From Nesterenkonia ebinurensis (lineage in GTDB: Bacteria; Actinomycetota; Actinomycetes; Actinomycetales; Micrococcaceae), in the NCBI RefSeq assembly GCF_008711175.1, contig NZ_VWNF01000032.1, forward strand, positions 62,001-126,000: a DNA stretch of 64,000 nucleotides, written 5' to 3'. Position numbers and translations under genes: made by a program. Shown piece by piece: positions 45,476 through 53,543 of the stretch. Position 1 is the first letter of the stretch; the number at the start of each line of letters is the position of its first letter. Under the pieces are notes generated by a model. The model was not told where the DNA came from and made no database searches. It saw nothing but the letters and a program-made list of their open reading frames with translations.

Positions 45476-46741
45476 TCATGGTCTTTGGGCGATGTCGAAG
45501 TTCTGGGTGAACACATGATGGGGATCCCATCGGTCTTTGAGCTTGCGCAGCCTCTGCAGAGTGGGCGCAGGGAAGGCTTCGTGAACGCTCTCGGGGGTGT
45601 GTTGGGTCTCGAAGCTCAGGTACATCCCGTCCATCAGTGCGTGGACCGGCTCCCATGCTGCGTCGAAGACCTCACGTGGTCCGGTACTGACTGCGGTGAT
45701 GGAGAAGTTCTGATGCCGGTGCGCGTAGGCGGTGGCCGCGGGCGCGCGATCGTTGATCGCACCACCGACCGAACGAATATGCACCATGTCCGTTCCACCA
45801 GAGGCCAGCATCTCTGCTACCCGAACTGCCATGTCCGTGTCGATGTGGGTGACCAGGCCGGTACGGGTCCGCGCGGTCTGCTGGCCTGTGTGTGGCGCAC
45901 CTGTGGTCATCGGCACCGTGGCATATGAGGTCCGTTGAGATGTGCCCCCGGCAACCCCCGGTAAGCCGGTGAAGGGCTCCAGGGCACGAGAAGCTGCCTC
46001 GATGCTGTCACCGGCGAAGACGACGGTGGCCTGCGCGAAGCTCTGGCCCAGGTAGAGGAACGCGGTGATCTCGCGAACTGCGTCTTCGAGGACCTGACCC
46101 CATCGCTGGAGCAGGTCCGGCAGGTGACCTGGCGCGAAGGCCAGGTTGGTGTGGACCACAGCGGGGACCGCGGCGGCTTCGAACTCAAAGGAGGTCACGA
46201 TCCCGAAGTTCGCCCCGGCTCCCCGGACGGCCCAGAACAATTCCGGATTCTCGGTTTCCGAGACACGATGGTACCGACCGTCTGCTGTCACGATCTCTGC
46301 TGAGACCAGATGATCGATGGTCAACCCGTGCCGACGACCCAAGAGGCCTATTCCGCCGGTGGTGGAGAGCCCACCGACACCGACGTCGCCGGAATCCCCC
46401 GAACTGATCGCCAGCTCCAGCGGAGCAAGCTGCCGGGCAACGTGCCCCCAGCGTGCACCGGGGCCCAGACGCACACGCCGCCGCCCGAGGTATTCGACAG
46501 AGTTCAGCTGCCCCAGATCGATCACGGTGCCTCCGTGATTGGTGGCGATGCTGCTGATGCCATGGCCTCCGCTGCGCACTGCGAAGGGGCCGGGGGCATC
46601 AAGCGCGAAGGCCAGCGCTTCCGGCACCTCCGCAGGGGTACGAACACGAGCCACAGCCGCGGGCGCGCCCCGCGCGGAGTACACGTGCTGGACCTGGCGA
46701 TAGCGTGGCTCCCCGGGGCGAATGATGTCCACAGCCGTCAT
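45476..46741 (-). CDS. FAD-linked oxidase, berberine-bridge-enzyme type
   Basis: This 421-aa flavoprotein has the FAD-binding core (FAVRSGGHGISS, with H60 as predicted covalent flavin ligand; LGPGARWGHVARQL; FWAVRGAGANFGIVTSFEF) and a C-terminal BBE segment (DRWDPHHVFTQNFDI). It should oxidise a sugar, polyketide or aromatic alcohol with oxygen. Its ATG overlaps the stop of the upstream TetR gene by 4 bases. Confidence 0.9.
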   Translation of the reverse strand: MTAVDIIRPGEPRYRQVQHVYSARGAPAAVARVRTPAEVPEALAFALDAPGPFAVRSGGHGISSIATNHGGTVIDLGQLNSVEYLGRRRVRLGPGARWGHVARQLAPLELAISSGDSGDVGVGGLSTTGGIGLLGRRHGLTIDHLVSAEIVTADGRYHRVSETENPELFWAVRGAGANFGIVTSFEFEAAAVPAVVHTNLAFAPGHLPDLLQRWGQVLEDAVREITAFLYLGQSFAQATVVFAGDSIEAASRALEPFTGLPGVAGGTSQRTSYATVPMTTGAPHTGQQTARTRTGLVTHIDTDMAVRVAEMLASGGTDMVHIRSVGGAINDRAPAATAYAHRHQNFSITAVSTGPREVFDAAWEPVHALMDGMYLSFETQHTPESVHEAFPAPTLQRLRKLKDRWDPHHVFTQNFDIAQRP

Positions 46742-47463
46742 CGCTCCCGGTCCCCGCGAGGATTTGCTGCCTCGGTGTAGGTCTCGGGGCGAGCGGTGAG
46801 CCGGTCCAGCTCATGCTCAGTCAACGCCCTCACCGGCAGCGGGGTGGCGGACTCGCGTGAAGGCTGCAGCGCATCGAGGAATAGGTGCAGCGTTCGCCGA
46901 TAGAGGTCCGGGTGCTCGGCCCCGCCGAACGCGACCGTCGCCTGCACCGCAGCGGCAAGGACCTGGATATCGGTCAGGTCGAAGTCTTCGCGCAACTGCC
47001 CTGCGGTCTTCGCTCGATCCAGGAGACCCCGCAGATACGGCCCCACGCCAGCATCCATCCGTTGCAGCAACCGCACCAACTCGCACCCCGGTGCTGAGCG
47101 CGACCAACCCAGCGCCTCACCGAAGCCACCGAGCACGAACTCGCGGAAGCCTCGGTCGCCGGCCATCGCATCAGAGGACTGGTGCAGGAACCACACCAAG
47201 CCTTCCCAGGCGTCCTCATGCCCGGCGGCGCGCGCGGCAAGCCTCACCGCTTCATCGACACGTGACTCGTACACAGCAGCGATGACTTCATCCTTGTTGG
47301 CGAAGCGCCGATACAGCGTCGCAACACTCACCCCAGCTTCTCCGGCGATGCTGGATTGCGGCACGTCGAGGCCCCGGGTGGCGAACAAGGCCGCGGCGGC
47401 GACCATGCAACGGTCCAGGTTCTCCGCGGCGTCGCGACGCATACGTGGTTGAGCTGATGACAC
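46738..47463 (-). CDS. TetR-family regulator (module 5)
   Basis: This 241-aa repressor has the DNA-binding region MVAAAALFATRGLDVPQSSIAGEAGVSVATLYRRFANKDE. The start is GTG with AGGGAGGATGG upstream. Unlike the other modules, the regulator is the first gene of the operon it probably controls, not divergent from it. Inverted repeats lie in its upstream region. Confidence 0.9.
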   Translation of the reverse strand: MSSAQPRMRRDAAENLDRCMVAAAALFATRGLDVPQSSIAGEAGVSVATLYRRFANKDEVIAAVYESRVDEAVRLAARAAGHEDAWEGLVWFLHQSSDAMAGDRGFREFVLGGFGEALGWSRSAPGCELVRLLQRMDAGVGPYLRGLLDRAKTAGQLREDFDLTDIQVLAAAVQATVAFGGAEHPDLYRRTLHLFLDALQPSRESATPLPVRALTEHELDRLTARPETYTEAANPRGDRER

Positions 47464-47482
47464 GACCCCATCCTCCCTAAGC

Positions 47483-47528
47483 GGAACTCATGTTCCGGAA
47501 AGTAAGCGTAACATGCGCTACGCTTGCT
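47483..47528. promoter_or_regulatory. Operator-like repeats before the module 5 operon
   Basis: Two dyads are seen: GGAAC-TCAT-GTTCC (47483-47496) and AGTAAGCGTA (47501-47510) with TACGCTTGCT (47519-47528, one mismatch). Both lie just upstream of the TetR GTG and are candidates for autoregulation. Confidence 0.5.
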
Positions 47529-47622
47529 CAGCGGCCTTCGCTCTCACTCTTCTGCAGCTACTGACCATAGGGGTTCATCTGAGACGGCATGAAACTCAGC
47601 TGGCTTTGAAGTTGGCAGCTGA

Positions 47623-47850
47623 TTAGTGGGTCAGTTCCAGGCTGACTTCAACATCGAACTTCAAAGCTGGGGGCTGGTCGTTGCTGATGCCTCGATAGTG
47701 GACAACCCCTGTGGGAGTTCGACCCCGATCCCAGGCTTCATTGATCGCTTGTTCTTCCTCACCGGTGAATGGCGCACCGGCCATGACACGTTTGTGGAAC
47801 TTCTTGGCTTTCTCAGGTGTAGTTTCGAATTCGATACGGATGACGGGCAC
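47623..47850 (-). CDS. Small protein of unknown function
   Basis: This 75-aa protein (MPVIRIEFETTPEKAKKF...) has a GTG start with GCAGGAG at ideal spacing, so it is likely expressed. The first residues recall tautomerase or barrel-type small proteins, but there is no N-terminal Pro catalytic context I trust. It stands alone between module 5 and a boundary motif. Confidence 0.6.
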   Translation of the reverse strand: MPVIRIEFETTPEKAKKFHKRVMAGAPFTGEEEQAINEAWDRGRTPTGVVHYRGISNDQPPALKFDVEVSLELTH

Positions 47851-48155
47851 CTAGGACTCCTGCAGGGGGTTGGCGTCTAAACCTGGAGGCTGCTGAGTGC
47901 ACATGATGACTCGCTTCATCTAGTCGATATGGGTCAATCCTAGAGAGCGGAGCCAGAACGCCAAACAGCCACGATCACTTGATCGATTCGTGGATGCACA
48001 AAGAATTAACCAGACGCGGTGTAACTGTCATCTCGCGCGCCTCGGCGTCCAATGGAAAGTGCACTCCATACTTGTGCTCTGATTCTAACGACCCCAGCGT
48101 CGCCGCCAACACCTCCGGCCCTTCGAGGACCCGCGGCGTGGTTTCCGTGCGCGGT
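47851..48155. other. Intergenic spacer with boundary motif copy B
   Basis: This 305-bp spacer has no ORF I accept. It contains copy B of the boundary motif and, just left of it, CACGATCACTTGATCGATTCGTG with CACGA/TCGTG ends, followed by TGGATGCACAA, which also occurs at the start of the module 6 TetR gene (49,092-49,102). Confidence 0.5.
48018..48066 (+). repeat. Island boundary motif, copy B
   Basis: It shares CATCTCGCGCGCCTCG and CCAATGGAAAGT with copy C (CATCTCTCGCGCCTCG, CAAATGGAAAGT). It lies just after the module 6 SDR stop, between that module and the small gene at 47,623. Confidence 0.55.
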
Positions 48156-49004
48156 TCAGCTTTCCACTCCGGCAAGCTGGGCGGTTCGGTGCCAGAACTG
48201 GTTAACGAGGGCGTCGTCGCCCACTTGCTTGTTGGTCTGCCGCTGCGTAGCGGGCTTCTGCTGTGCATAGAAACGTCCAGGCTCCCAGTCGACACCGGGG
48301 ACGCCTGTGAGGAAGAACGCCAAGTTCGCTCCGCCCTTCTCCGGTGAGATCAGCGCCAGCCGCGACAGCGGGGTTCGGTACAGCAGCCGGGTGAGGAAGT
48401 CGTTGTTCTCTGCGCCGAAACCGGTGCGGACGTTGCCGGGATCGAAGGCGACGGCATTGATCCCCTGGGAGTGGTAGCGGGCATGCAGACCCCGGGCGAA
48501 TAAGATGTTCGCCAACTTCGCATCGCCATAGGCACGCATCGGTGCGTAGATCTTCTCATGATTGAGGTCATCGACATCGACCTTCCCCACGATCTTCGCC
48601 GACGCACTCGAGGTGTTGACCACCACGCCATCGCCTGCCTGCAGCAGGTCAAGGAGCAGGTGCGTGAGCAAGAAAGGTGCGAGAAGGTTGACCTGGAACG
48701 TCTTCTCATTGCCGTCCTCGGTCACCGTGCGCTCCCCGAAGACCCCGCCAGCGTTGTTGGCCAGCACATCGACTCGATCCGTGCTCTGCCGGATGTCCGC
48801 GGCCAGCTGGCACACGTCGCCCAGCTTGGTGAAGTCCGCGAGCAAATGGTCGGCTCCGACCTCGCGCGCCATAGCTACCGTCTTCTCAGCGGAGCGCCCG
48901 ACCAGGATGAGCCGGTCCTCCGGCTTGGCGCGTGCGGCCTGTCGCGCCGCCTCGGCCCCGATCCCGTCAGACCCACCCGTGATCACGATCGTCCGTCTCA
49001 CCAT
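48156..49004 (-). CDS. Short-chain dehydrogenase/reductase (module 6)
   Basis: This 282-aa SDR has TGGSDGIG, the NNAG motif (LANNAGGVFGE) and the catalytic YGDAK. It resembles retinol-dehydrogenase-like SDRs. GGAGAG precedes the ATG. It is divergent from a TetR gene, and the pair lies between boundary motifs B and C. Confidence 0.92.
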   Translation of the reverse strand: MVRRTIVITGGSDGIGAEAARQAARAKPEDRLILVGRSAEKTVAMAREVGADHLLADFTKLGDVCQLAADIRQSTDRVDVLANNAGGVFGERTVTEDGNEKTFQVNLLAPFLLTHLLLDLLQAGDGVVVNTSSASAKIVGKVDVDDLNHEKIYAPMRAYGDAKLANILFARGLHARYHSQGINAVAFDPGNVRTGFGAENNDFLTRLLYRTPLSRLALISPEKGGANLAFFLTGVPGVDWEPGRFYAQQKPATQRQTNKQVGDDALVNQFWHRTAQLAGVES

Positions 49005-49029
49005 CTCTCCACCCGTCCTTTCTCCATGT

Positions 49030-49054
49030 TGTCACGGTGATGTTGAATGTGACA
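49030..49054. promoter_or_regulatory. Operator-like repeat between SDR and TetR (module 6)
   Basis: TGTCAC (49030-49035) and GTGACA (49049-49054) form an inverted repeat, followed by CACTGTAGTG. It lies 25-50 bp upstream of the SDR start and upstream of the TetR promoter box TAGCAT (49083-49088). Confidence 0.45.
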
Positions 49055-49094
49055 CTGTAGTGCTATCTCTGTCTCATCAGGGTAGCATGGTGGT

Positions 49095-49682
49095 ATGGAT
49101 GCACAAGAAATGTCGTTGCGTGAACGGACTCGTCGCGCCGTGCGGACAGAGATCGTCGATGCGGCCATGAGCCTGTTCTTGAGCCAGGGGTTTGAGACGA
49201 CAACGGTCGAGGAGATCGCCCAGGCCGCAGGAATATCCCGACGCAGCTACTTCCGCTACTTCGCCAGCAAGGAAGAAGCATTCGCCGAAGCGCTTGCCTC
49301 CATCGGCCAGACGATTGCCAAGACGCTCACTGGGCACTCGGCGGAGGAACCGCCTTGGACCGCCCTTCGCCGCTCTTTCGACCCGCTGCTCGAACAGGCC
49401 ACCACGGACCCCAACGCCAAAGCTCTCGGCCGACTCATGCTCGAACGCCCCGCTCTACAGCAGGGTAAAGACGCCGCTTGGCAAACCAAGATCGCCACAG
49501 CCCTGATGCCCCGCCTGCCTGTCAGCGATGCCACCAATGCCTCTCTTCGTGCCCAGTCCCTCACCGCTGCAGCAATCGCCTGCCTCCACACCGCACAGGA
49601 ACAATGGCTCAGCGCCGACGAGCACAGAGCACTCAGCACACTGCTCGACATCACCATGGATGCCGTCCATCCACTCACATAA
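49095..49682 (+). CDS. TetR-family regulator (module 6)
   Basis: This 195-aa repressor has the DNA-binding region IVDAAMSLFLSQGFETTTVEEIAQAAGISRRSYFRYFASKEE and an all-helical ligand domain. The ATG is 6 bases after TAGCAT, which predicts a leaderless mRNA. It is divergent from the module 6 SDR, its likely target. Confidence 0.92.
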   Translation: MDAQEMSLRERTRRAVRTEIVDAAMSLFLSQGFETTTVEEIAQAAGISRRSYFRYFASKEEAFAEALASIGQTIAKTLTGHSAEEPPWTALRRSFDPLLEQATTDPNAKALGRLMLERPALQQGKDAAWQTKIATALMPRLPVSDATNASLRAQSLTAAAIACLHTAQEQWLSADEHRALSTLLDITMDAVHPLT

Positions 49683-49925
49683 GCGGCGCCGACGCGGCCG
49701 TGATGACGCGCGGCCTCGAAGTGTCCCGCCGGGTCTACGGTCACCCGACGCCTCCTGCTCAGCCGCCCACCCGGGACCGATCCGGCACTCCCACTGAACC
49801 CTCACATGTGATGGGACCATGTCCACCGATGTCAGACCAATAACTGCCACAACGCCGTGCTGTCTCTTCATTCACACAGGCTCCACGCGTTGAACCATGG
49901 AAATCCGGAGGGGACAAGGCTTCGG

Positions 49926-49975
49926 GGCGCGGTTGCCATCTCTCGCGCCTCGTCGCCAAATGGAAAGTACACCCC
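49926..49975 (+). repeat. Island boundary motif, copy C
   Basis: This is the best-preserved copy: GCGGTTGCCATCTCTCGCG followed by CCTCGTCGCCAAATGGAAAG. It lies downstream of the module 6 TetR gene. The rest of 49,683-50,090 holds no gene that I recognise. Confidence 0.55.
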
Positions 49976-50093
49976 AAGATGCACCGTCGAGTTTAGCGCC
50001 CCTCAGGAGACGGCGGAGGAGACCTTGGCAGTCGGGCGATCGGCCTGAACGGTGAGTGTCCGAGACGCCGCATAGTCTCATCAGAACGACCTT

Positions 50094-50612
50094 CACCGCA
50101 CACCTGAGGTTACCGAGACGATGATCCGCAGGCAGTTCCCGCAATGAGATCACGAGCCTGTGCAGTGGCTGGAGTCTGCCGGAACCGTCAACGTGATCGT
50201 ACGCATCGGAGACAGCCTGGCGGCCCGGTTTCGCCGCCAGGCCGCGGACCCCAAGGACGTCGCACGCGACTTCCGGCGAGAGGCCGATGCTCTCGACGAG
50301 CTCGCTTCTGCGGTCTCAGTCCCTGTGCCCACAGTGGTCGCAGCAGGTGAACCCACACCTGAGTATCCGCTACCCTGGTCCGTTCACACCTGGCTCCCCG
50401 GAGAGATCAACAACCCCAACCAGCGTGGCCGGCTCTCAACGGTTCTGTGCTGACTTGGTCACGATGATCAAGGAACTGCGCCAGGCCAATACACAAGGTC
50501 GCCTGTTCTTCGGCACTCAGTGCGGTGGAGAACTGACAGTTCATAGCACACTCACACGAATCCGGTCTGACAATGAGCTTTTTGAGATGAATAGTGGTGA
50601 ATCTCTGTAGAA
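50094..50612 (+). pseudogene. Aminoglycoside/choline-type phosphotransferase (APH) pseudogene
   Basis: The frame reads VTETMIRRQFPQ, then an in-frame TGA (50145-50147) where the family has Trp, then EPVQWLESAGTVNVIVRIGD and EYPLPWSVHTWLPGEI. Near 50,420 the frame shifts and continues with FCADLVTMIKELRQANTQGR. The N-terminal lobe is recognisable, but the catalytic HGDxxxxN and DxD motifs of the C-terminal lobe are missing. Nonsense, frameshift and truncation together mark a dead gene. Confidence 0.75.
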
Positions 50613-50694
50613 GGTTCGGGGACCACCGCTCCGCCATATCCGGAAGGACGCTCTCGATACCGGGGAGTTCCAGGCGATACCGGACCTGGGAACC

Positions 50695-51477
50695 TCAGGA
50701 ACTGGCGGGGCGTGTCTCCGCAAGGCGTAACGCGGTGCGCTGTGGCAGTGCCGCGATCAACCGCTTGATCCAGCGGTTGCCTGCTCCTGAGATGACACTG
50801 GCCGGTGGATTCTTGCGCTGCAGTGTATCCAGCGCGGTCGTGACGACCTGATCTGGGGTTTGGAACCTTACCCCGCTCTCGGTGGTCCCGGATATGCTGT
50901 AGAACTCCGTCGCCGTCGGCCCCGGGGACAGGGCCATGACGGTAAGACCGCTCGTCTGCGCCTCGTAGGCCAGCGCCTCGGTGAAACGCACGACAAACGA
51001 CTTCGACGCCGCGTACACAGCCATGCCCGGCACCGGCATGTAGGCGGTGAGACTGGCTACGTTGATCAGCGCTCCTTGACCGGACTCGAGGAGTTGCGGA
51101 AGGAACGCATGCGAGATCTCGACGGTGGCATCGATATTGACCCGCAGTTGCCGCCGGATCTGATCCTCGGTGGAGTCCCCGAACGCCCGGGTCACCCCTA
51201 TCCCGGCACAGTTGACGACGGTGCCGACCCGCACTCCGGTCTCAGCGAGTTGTTCTGCGAGTCGGTATCCACCACGGTCCATGGACAGGTCGAACGGAAT
51301 GACGTGTACCTGCCGCCCGGTCTCGGAGCCGATGTCATCGGCGAGCGCTTCGAGCTCTTCGACCCGGCGTGCCACCGCGACGATATCGGCCCCACGACTC
51401 GCCAGACGCTTGGCGAACTCCGCGCCGATGCCGGAACTGGCCCCGGTGACCAGGGCAGTCGTTCCCTCGTATCGCAT
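50695..51477 (-). CDS. Short-chain dehydrogenase/reductase (module 7)
   Basis: This 260-aa SDR has TGASSGIG, the NCAG motif (VVNCAGIGVTRAFG) and catalytic YAASK, preceded by INVASLTAYMP. It fits the DltE/YqjQ-like classical SDR group. It is divergent from a TetR gene. Its last 40 residues are duplicated as a remnant at 44,495-44,629. Confidence 0.92.
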   Translation of the reverse strand: MRYEGTTALVTGASSGIGAEFAKRLASRGADIVAVARRVEELEALADDIGSETGRQVHVIPFDLSMDRGGYRLAEQLAETGVRVGTVVNCAGIGVTRAFGDSTEDQIRRQLRVNIDATVEISHAFLPQLLESGQGALINVASLTAYMPVPGMAVYAASKSFVVRFTEALAYEAQTSGLTVMALSPGPTATEFYSISGTTESGVRFQTPDQVVTTALDTLQRKNPPASVISGAGNRWIKRLIAALPQRTALRLAETRPASS

Positions 51478-51527
51478 TCAGTGACCTTCCTCCTCCAGAT
51501 CCGCGCCAAGACGCGGGTCACACGCTC

Positions 51528-51573
51528 TCAATGTGAGAGGTTCACACATTAGAGTAGACGATCAATGTGAGAG
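51528..51573. promoter_or_regulatory. Repeated operator TCAATGTGAGAG (module 7)
   Basis: TCAATGTGAGAG occurs twice in the same orientation (51528-51539 and 51562-51573), and TCACACATT (51542-51550) is an inverted half-site of the first copy. The cluster fills the divergent SDR/TetR spacer and is the probable TetR binding region. Confidence 0.6.
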
Positions 51574-51595
51574 ACTGCAACATAGGAGGTGTCCC

Positions 51596-52177
51596 ATGAT
51601 GTCCGAACGCGGTTATCACCACGGCGACCTGCGCAACGCACTGCTGGTGGCGACGACCGAGCTGGTGCGCGAGCACGGTGCCCGTGGGTTCAGCGTCTCC
51701 GAGGCCGCCCGGCGCGTCGGGGTCTCCTCCTCCGCCCCCTACCGGCATTTCCCAGATCGAGACGCCATGCTCGCCGCAGCGGCCTTGACGGGCTTCAGAG
51801 AGCTGGAAGAACGATTCGCGAGCCTTCCCGCGCTGAAGGCGTTCACCGACACGGCGGCGCAGATCGCCACCGAGTACCTGCGCTTCGCGCGTGAGGACCC
51901 CGCCCGGTTCGAGGTGATGTTCGCCCACGGAATCGACAAGACCAAGCACCAGGACCTGCTCCGGCAAACATTCCGGGTCCAGGAACGATTCGAGGCCACC
52001 CTGAGTCGGTGCCTGCGGTCGGCAGAAACTACCCCACGCGCCGCCGAGCTCTGGTCATTGGCACACGGCGTCGCCGCCCTCGCCACCGGGGGAAACGTGC
52101 AGCATATACTCCCTGAAGCGCGGATCAGCGCACTCGCGGATTCCACAGCAAGAGCCTGGGCTCGCGGCGTGCAATGA
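51596..52177 (+). CDS. TetR-family regulator (module 7)
   Basis: This 193-aa repressor has an N-terminal YHHGDLRNALLVATTELVREHG opening and helix-turn-helix VSEAARRVGVSSSAPYRHFPDRD. The C-terminal domain (HGIDKTKHQDLLRQTFRVQERF) belongs to the WHG-type. AGGAGGTGTCCC gives a strong ribosome-binding site for ATG 51596, so the frame from 51533 is rejected. It is the last gene of the island. Confidence 0.92.
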   Translation: MMSERGYHHGDLRNALLVATTELVREHGARGFSVSEAARRVGVSSSAPYRHFPDRDAMLAAAALTGFRELEERFASLPALKAFTDTAAQIATEYLRFAREDPARFEVMFAHGIDKTKHQDLLRQTFRVQERFEATLSRCLRSAETTPRAAELWSLAHGVAALATGGNVQHILPEARISALADSTARAWARGVQ

Positions 52178-52202
52178 CCGGGCGGCAGCTACCTCATTCG
52201 AC

Positions 52203-52250
52203 GGGCGTAGTTGTCATCTCGGGAGCCTCGTTATTCAACAAAATTCCCCG
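52203..52250 (+). repeat. Island boundary motif, copy D
   Basis: GTAGTTGTCATCTCGGGAGCCTCG matches the left half of the motif; the right half is degraded. It overlaps the 3' end of ygfZ by about 20 bp, so the junction between island and core chromosome lies here. Confidence 0.45.
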
Positions 52251-53397
52251 TAGGGGGCCTTCCGCGAAGAAAATCTCCTTGGGGGCGGCCGACGGACTGG
52301 CCGGCGTCCGGGCGGACGATGAGCTCCTGGGCTGCGGCATACAGACCGGACTCAGCGTCCCGGACCACCAGCTGGGCCTGCGGGTCCACCTTGCGTTTGA
52401 CCAGAGCCAGGGCGATGGGACCGGCCTCGTGATGGCGGGCCACCGAGGTCACCACACCCACAGGACGCTCCTTGAGCAGCGCCTCCGGATCCGTGCCCTC
52501 CTTCGGCGCCAGCACATCGGAGCCTGGTTCAGGCAGGGTGTGCTCAGAGCCGTCCAGGTGCAGGAACACCAGCCGACGCGGCGGATGTCCCAGGTTGTGC
52601 ACCCGGGCGACGGTCTCCTGCCCCTTATAGCAGCCCTTCGTGAGGTGGACTGCAGTGCGGATCAGGTCAAGTTCGTGCGGGATCGCCTTGGCATCCACCT
52701 CGGTGGCCAGCCGCGGCCGCCAGGCGGCGAGGCGCAGCGCCTCAGCAGCCTGCACCCCGGCCAGAGTCCAGCCCTGGGCCTCCAAATCGACGAGAGCGGC
52801 GTCGTACCTCTCCCGCTCCAGAATGGTCAGGTGCCAGTTCCACTCCTGCCCTGGATGCTCAGCATCGGGGATCGCGGCATAGGATTCGCCGCCCGGTGCC
52901 ACAGCGGGCCAGGGGTCGCTCCAGCGGGCGGGAGCGGCTGCGGGAAGATCCTCAGGCAGCGGAGCGGTGCTGCCGAGCACGGCGTACTGATCTGTGCGGT
53001 CGGTGATCTCCACCCGCAGCATGAACTTCATGGATTCCAGCCATTGGACCAGTGCGGGCCCGTGGGAAGGCTCGGTGATCAGCCAGGCAGTTTCGCCGTC
53101 GTCGGAGATGGCTGGGGCGTGCTCGATGCGCCCGGAGATGTCCAGCAGCAGCAGCTCGGAGGAGTCCCCTGGCTTGAGGTCGGCGACCTGCTGGGAGGAG
53201 AGCGTGCTCAGCCAGGAGAGCCGATCCGGGCCGGTGACTGTGACCACTGCGCGGTGGGAGAGATCGGTGACGGCGGTGCCGGCTGCAAGGGCGCGCTGCT
53301 CCTTGACCGGATTCCCGTAGTGCGCAGACACACCAGCATCCGGGCCCGCGGCTTCCACCGCGCCGGTGCGGTGGAGCAGGGGAGAGGTATACCTCAC
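52231..53397 (-). CDS. ygfZ: Folate-binding YgfZ/GcvT-like protein
   Basis: This 388-aa protein has the YgfZ signature KGCYKGQE (residues 254-261) and a GcvT-like fold. YgfZ uses tetrahydrofolate to support iron-sulfur cluster enzymes. I start at GTG 53397 (VRYTSPLLHRTGAVEAAGPDAGV), 5 bases after the stop of a small upstream gene; the longer frame overlaps that gene. The last residues may have been altered by the island junction. Confidence 0.92.
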   Translation of the reverse strand: MRYTSPLLHRTGAVEAAGPDAGVSAHYGNPVKEQRALAAGTAVTDLSHRAVVTVTGPDRLSWLSTLSSQQVADLKPGDSSELLLLDISGRIEHAPAISDDGETAWLITEPSHGPALVQWLESMKFMLRVEITDRTDQYAVLGSTAPLPEDLPAAAPARWSDPWPAVAPGGESYAAIPDAEHPGQEWNWHLTILERERYDAALVDLEAQGWTLAGVQAAEALRLAAWRPRLATEVDAKAIPHELDLIRTAVHLTKGCYKGQETVARVHNLGHPPRRLVFLHLDGSEHTLPEPGSDVLAPKEGTDPEALLKERPVGVVTSVARHHEAGPIALALVKRKVDPQAQLVVRDAESGLYAAAQELIVRPDAGQSVGRPQGDFLRGRPPTGNFVE

Positions 53398-53402
53398 TGT
53401 GC

Positions 53403-53525
53403 TCAGCGCTGGCCCTTGAACAGGCGAGAGAGCACCACGAGGCTGATCCAACCGATGATCAGCACCGACATAACCAGCAGGCCAATGAAGAACACCTCAA
53501 GTGCAAGAATCTGTGCATCGCTCAT
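53403..53525 (-). CDS. 40-aa single-pass membrane protein upstream of ygfZ
   Basis: The ORF encodes MSDAQILALEVFF, then a strongly hydrophobic helix (about residues 11-33) and the basic tail SRLFKGQR. AGGATGGTGTC lies before the ATG, and its TGA is 5 bases from the ygfZ GTG, so the two are almost certainly cotranscribed. No known domain; likely a small inner-membrane protein. Confidence 0.65.
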   Translation of the reverse strand: MSDAQILALEVFFIGLLVMSVLIIGWISLVVLSRLFKGQR

Positions 53526-53543
53526 GACACCATCCTATCCGAC

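Noticed and set aside
34846-52230. Integron or prophage as origin of the island
   Set aside because: No integrase, attC-like GTTRRRY sites, phage structural genes or transposase could be found, and the modules carry their own promoters.
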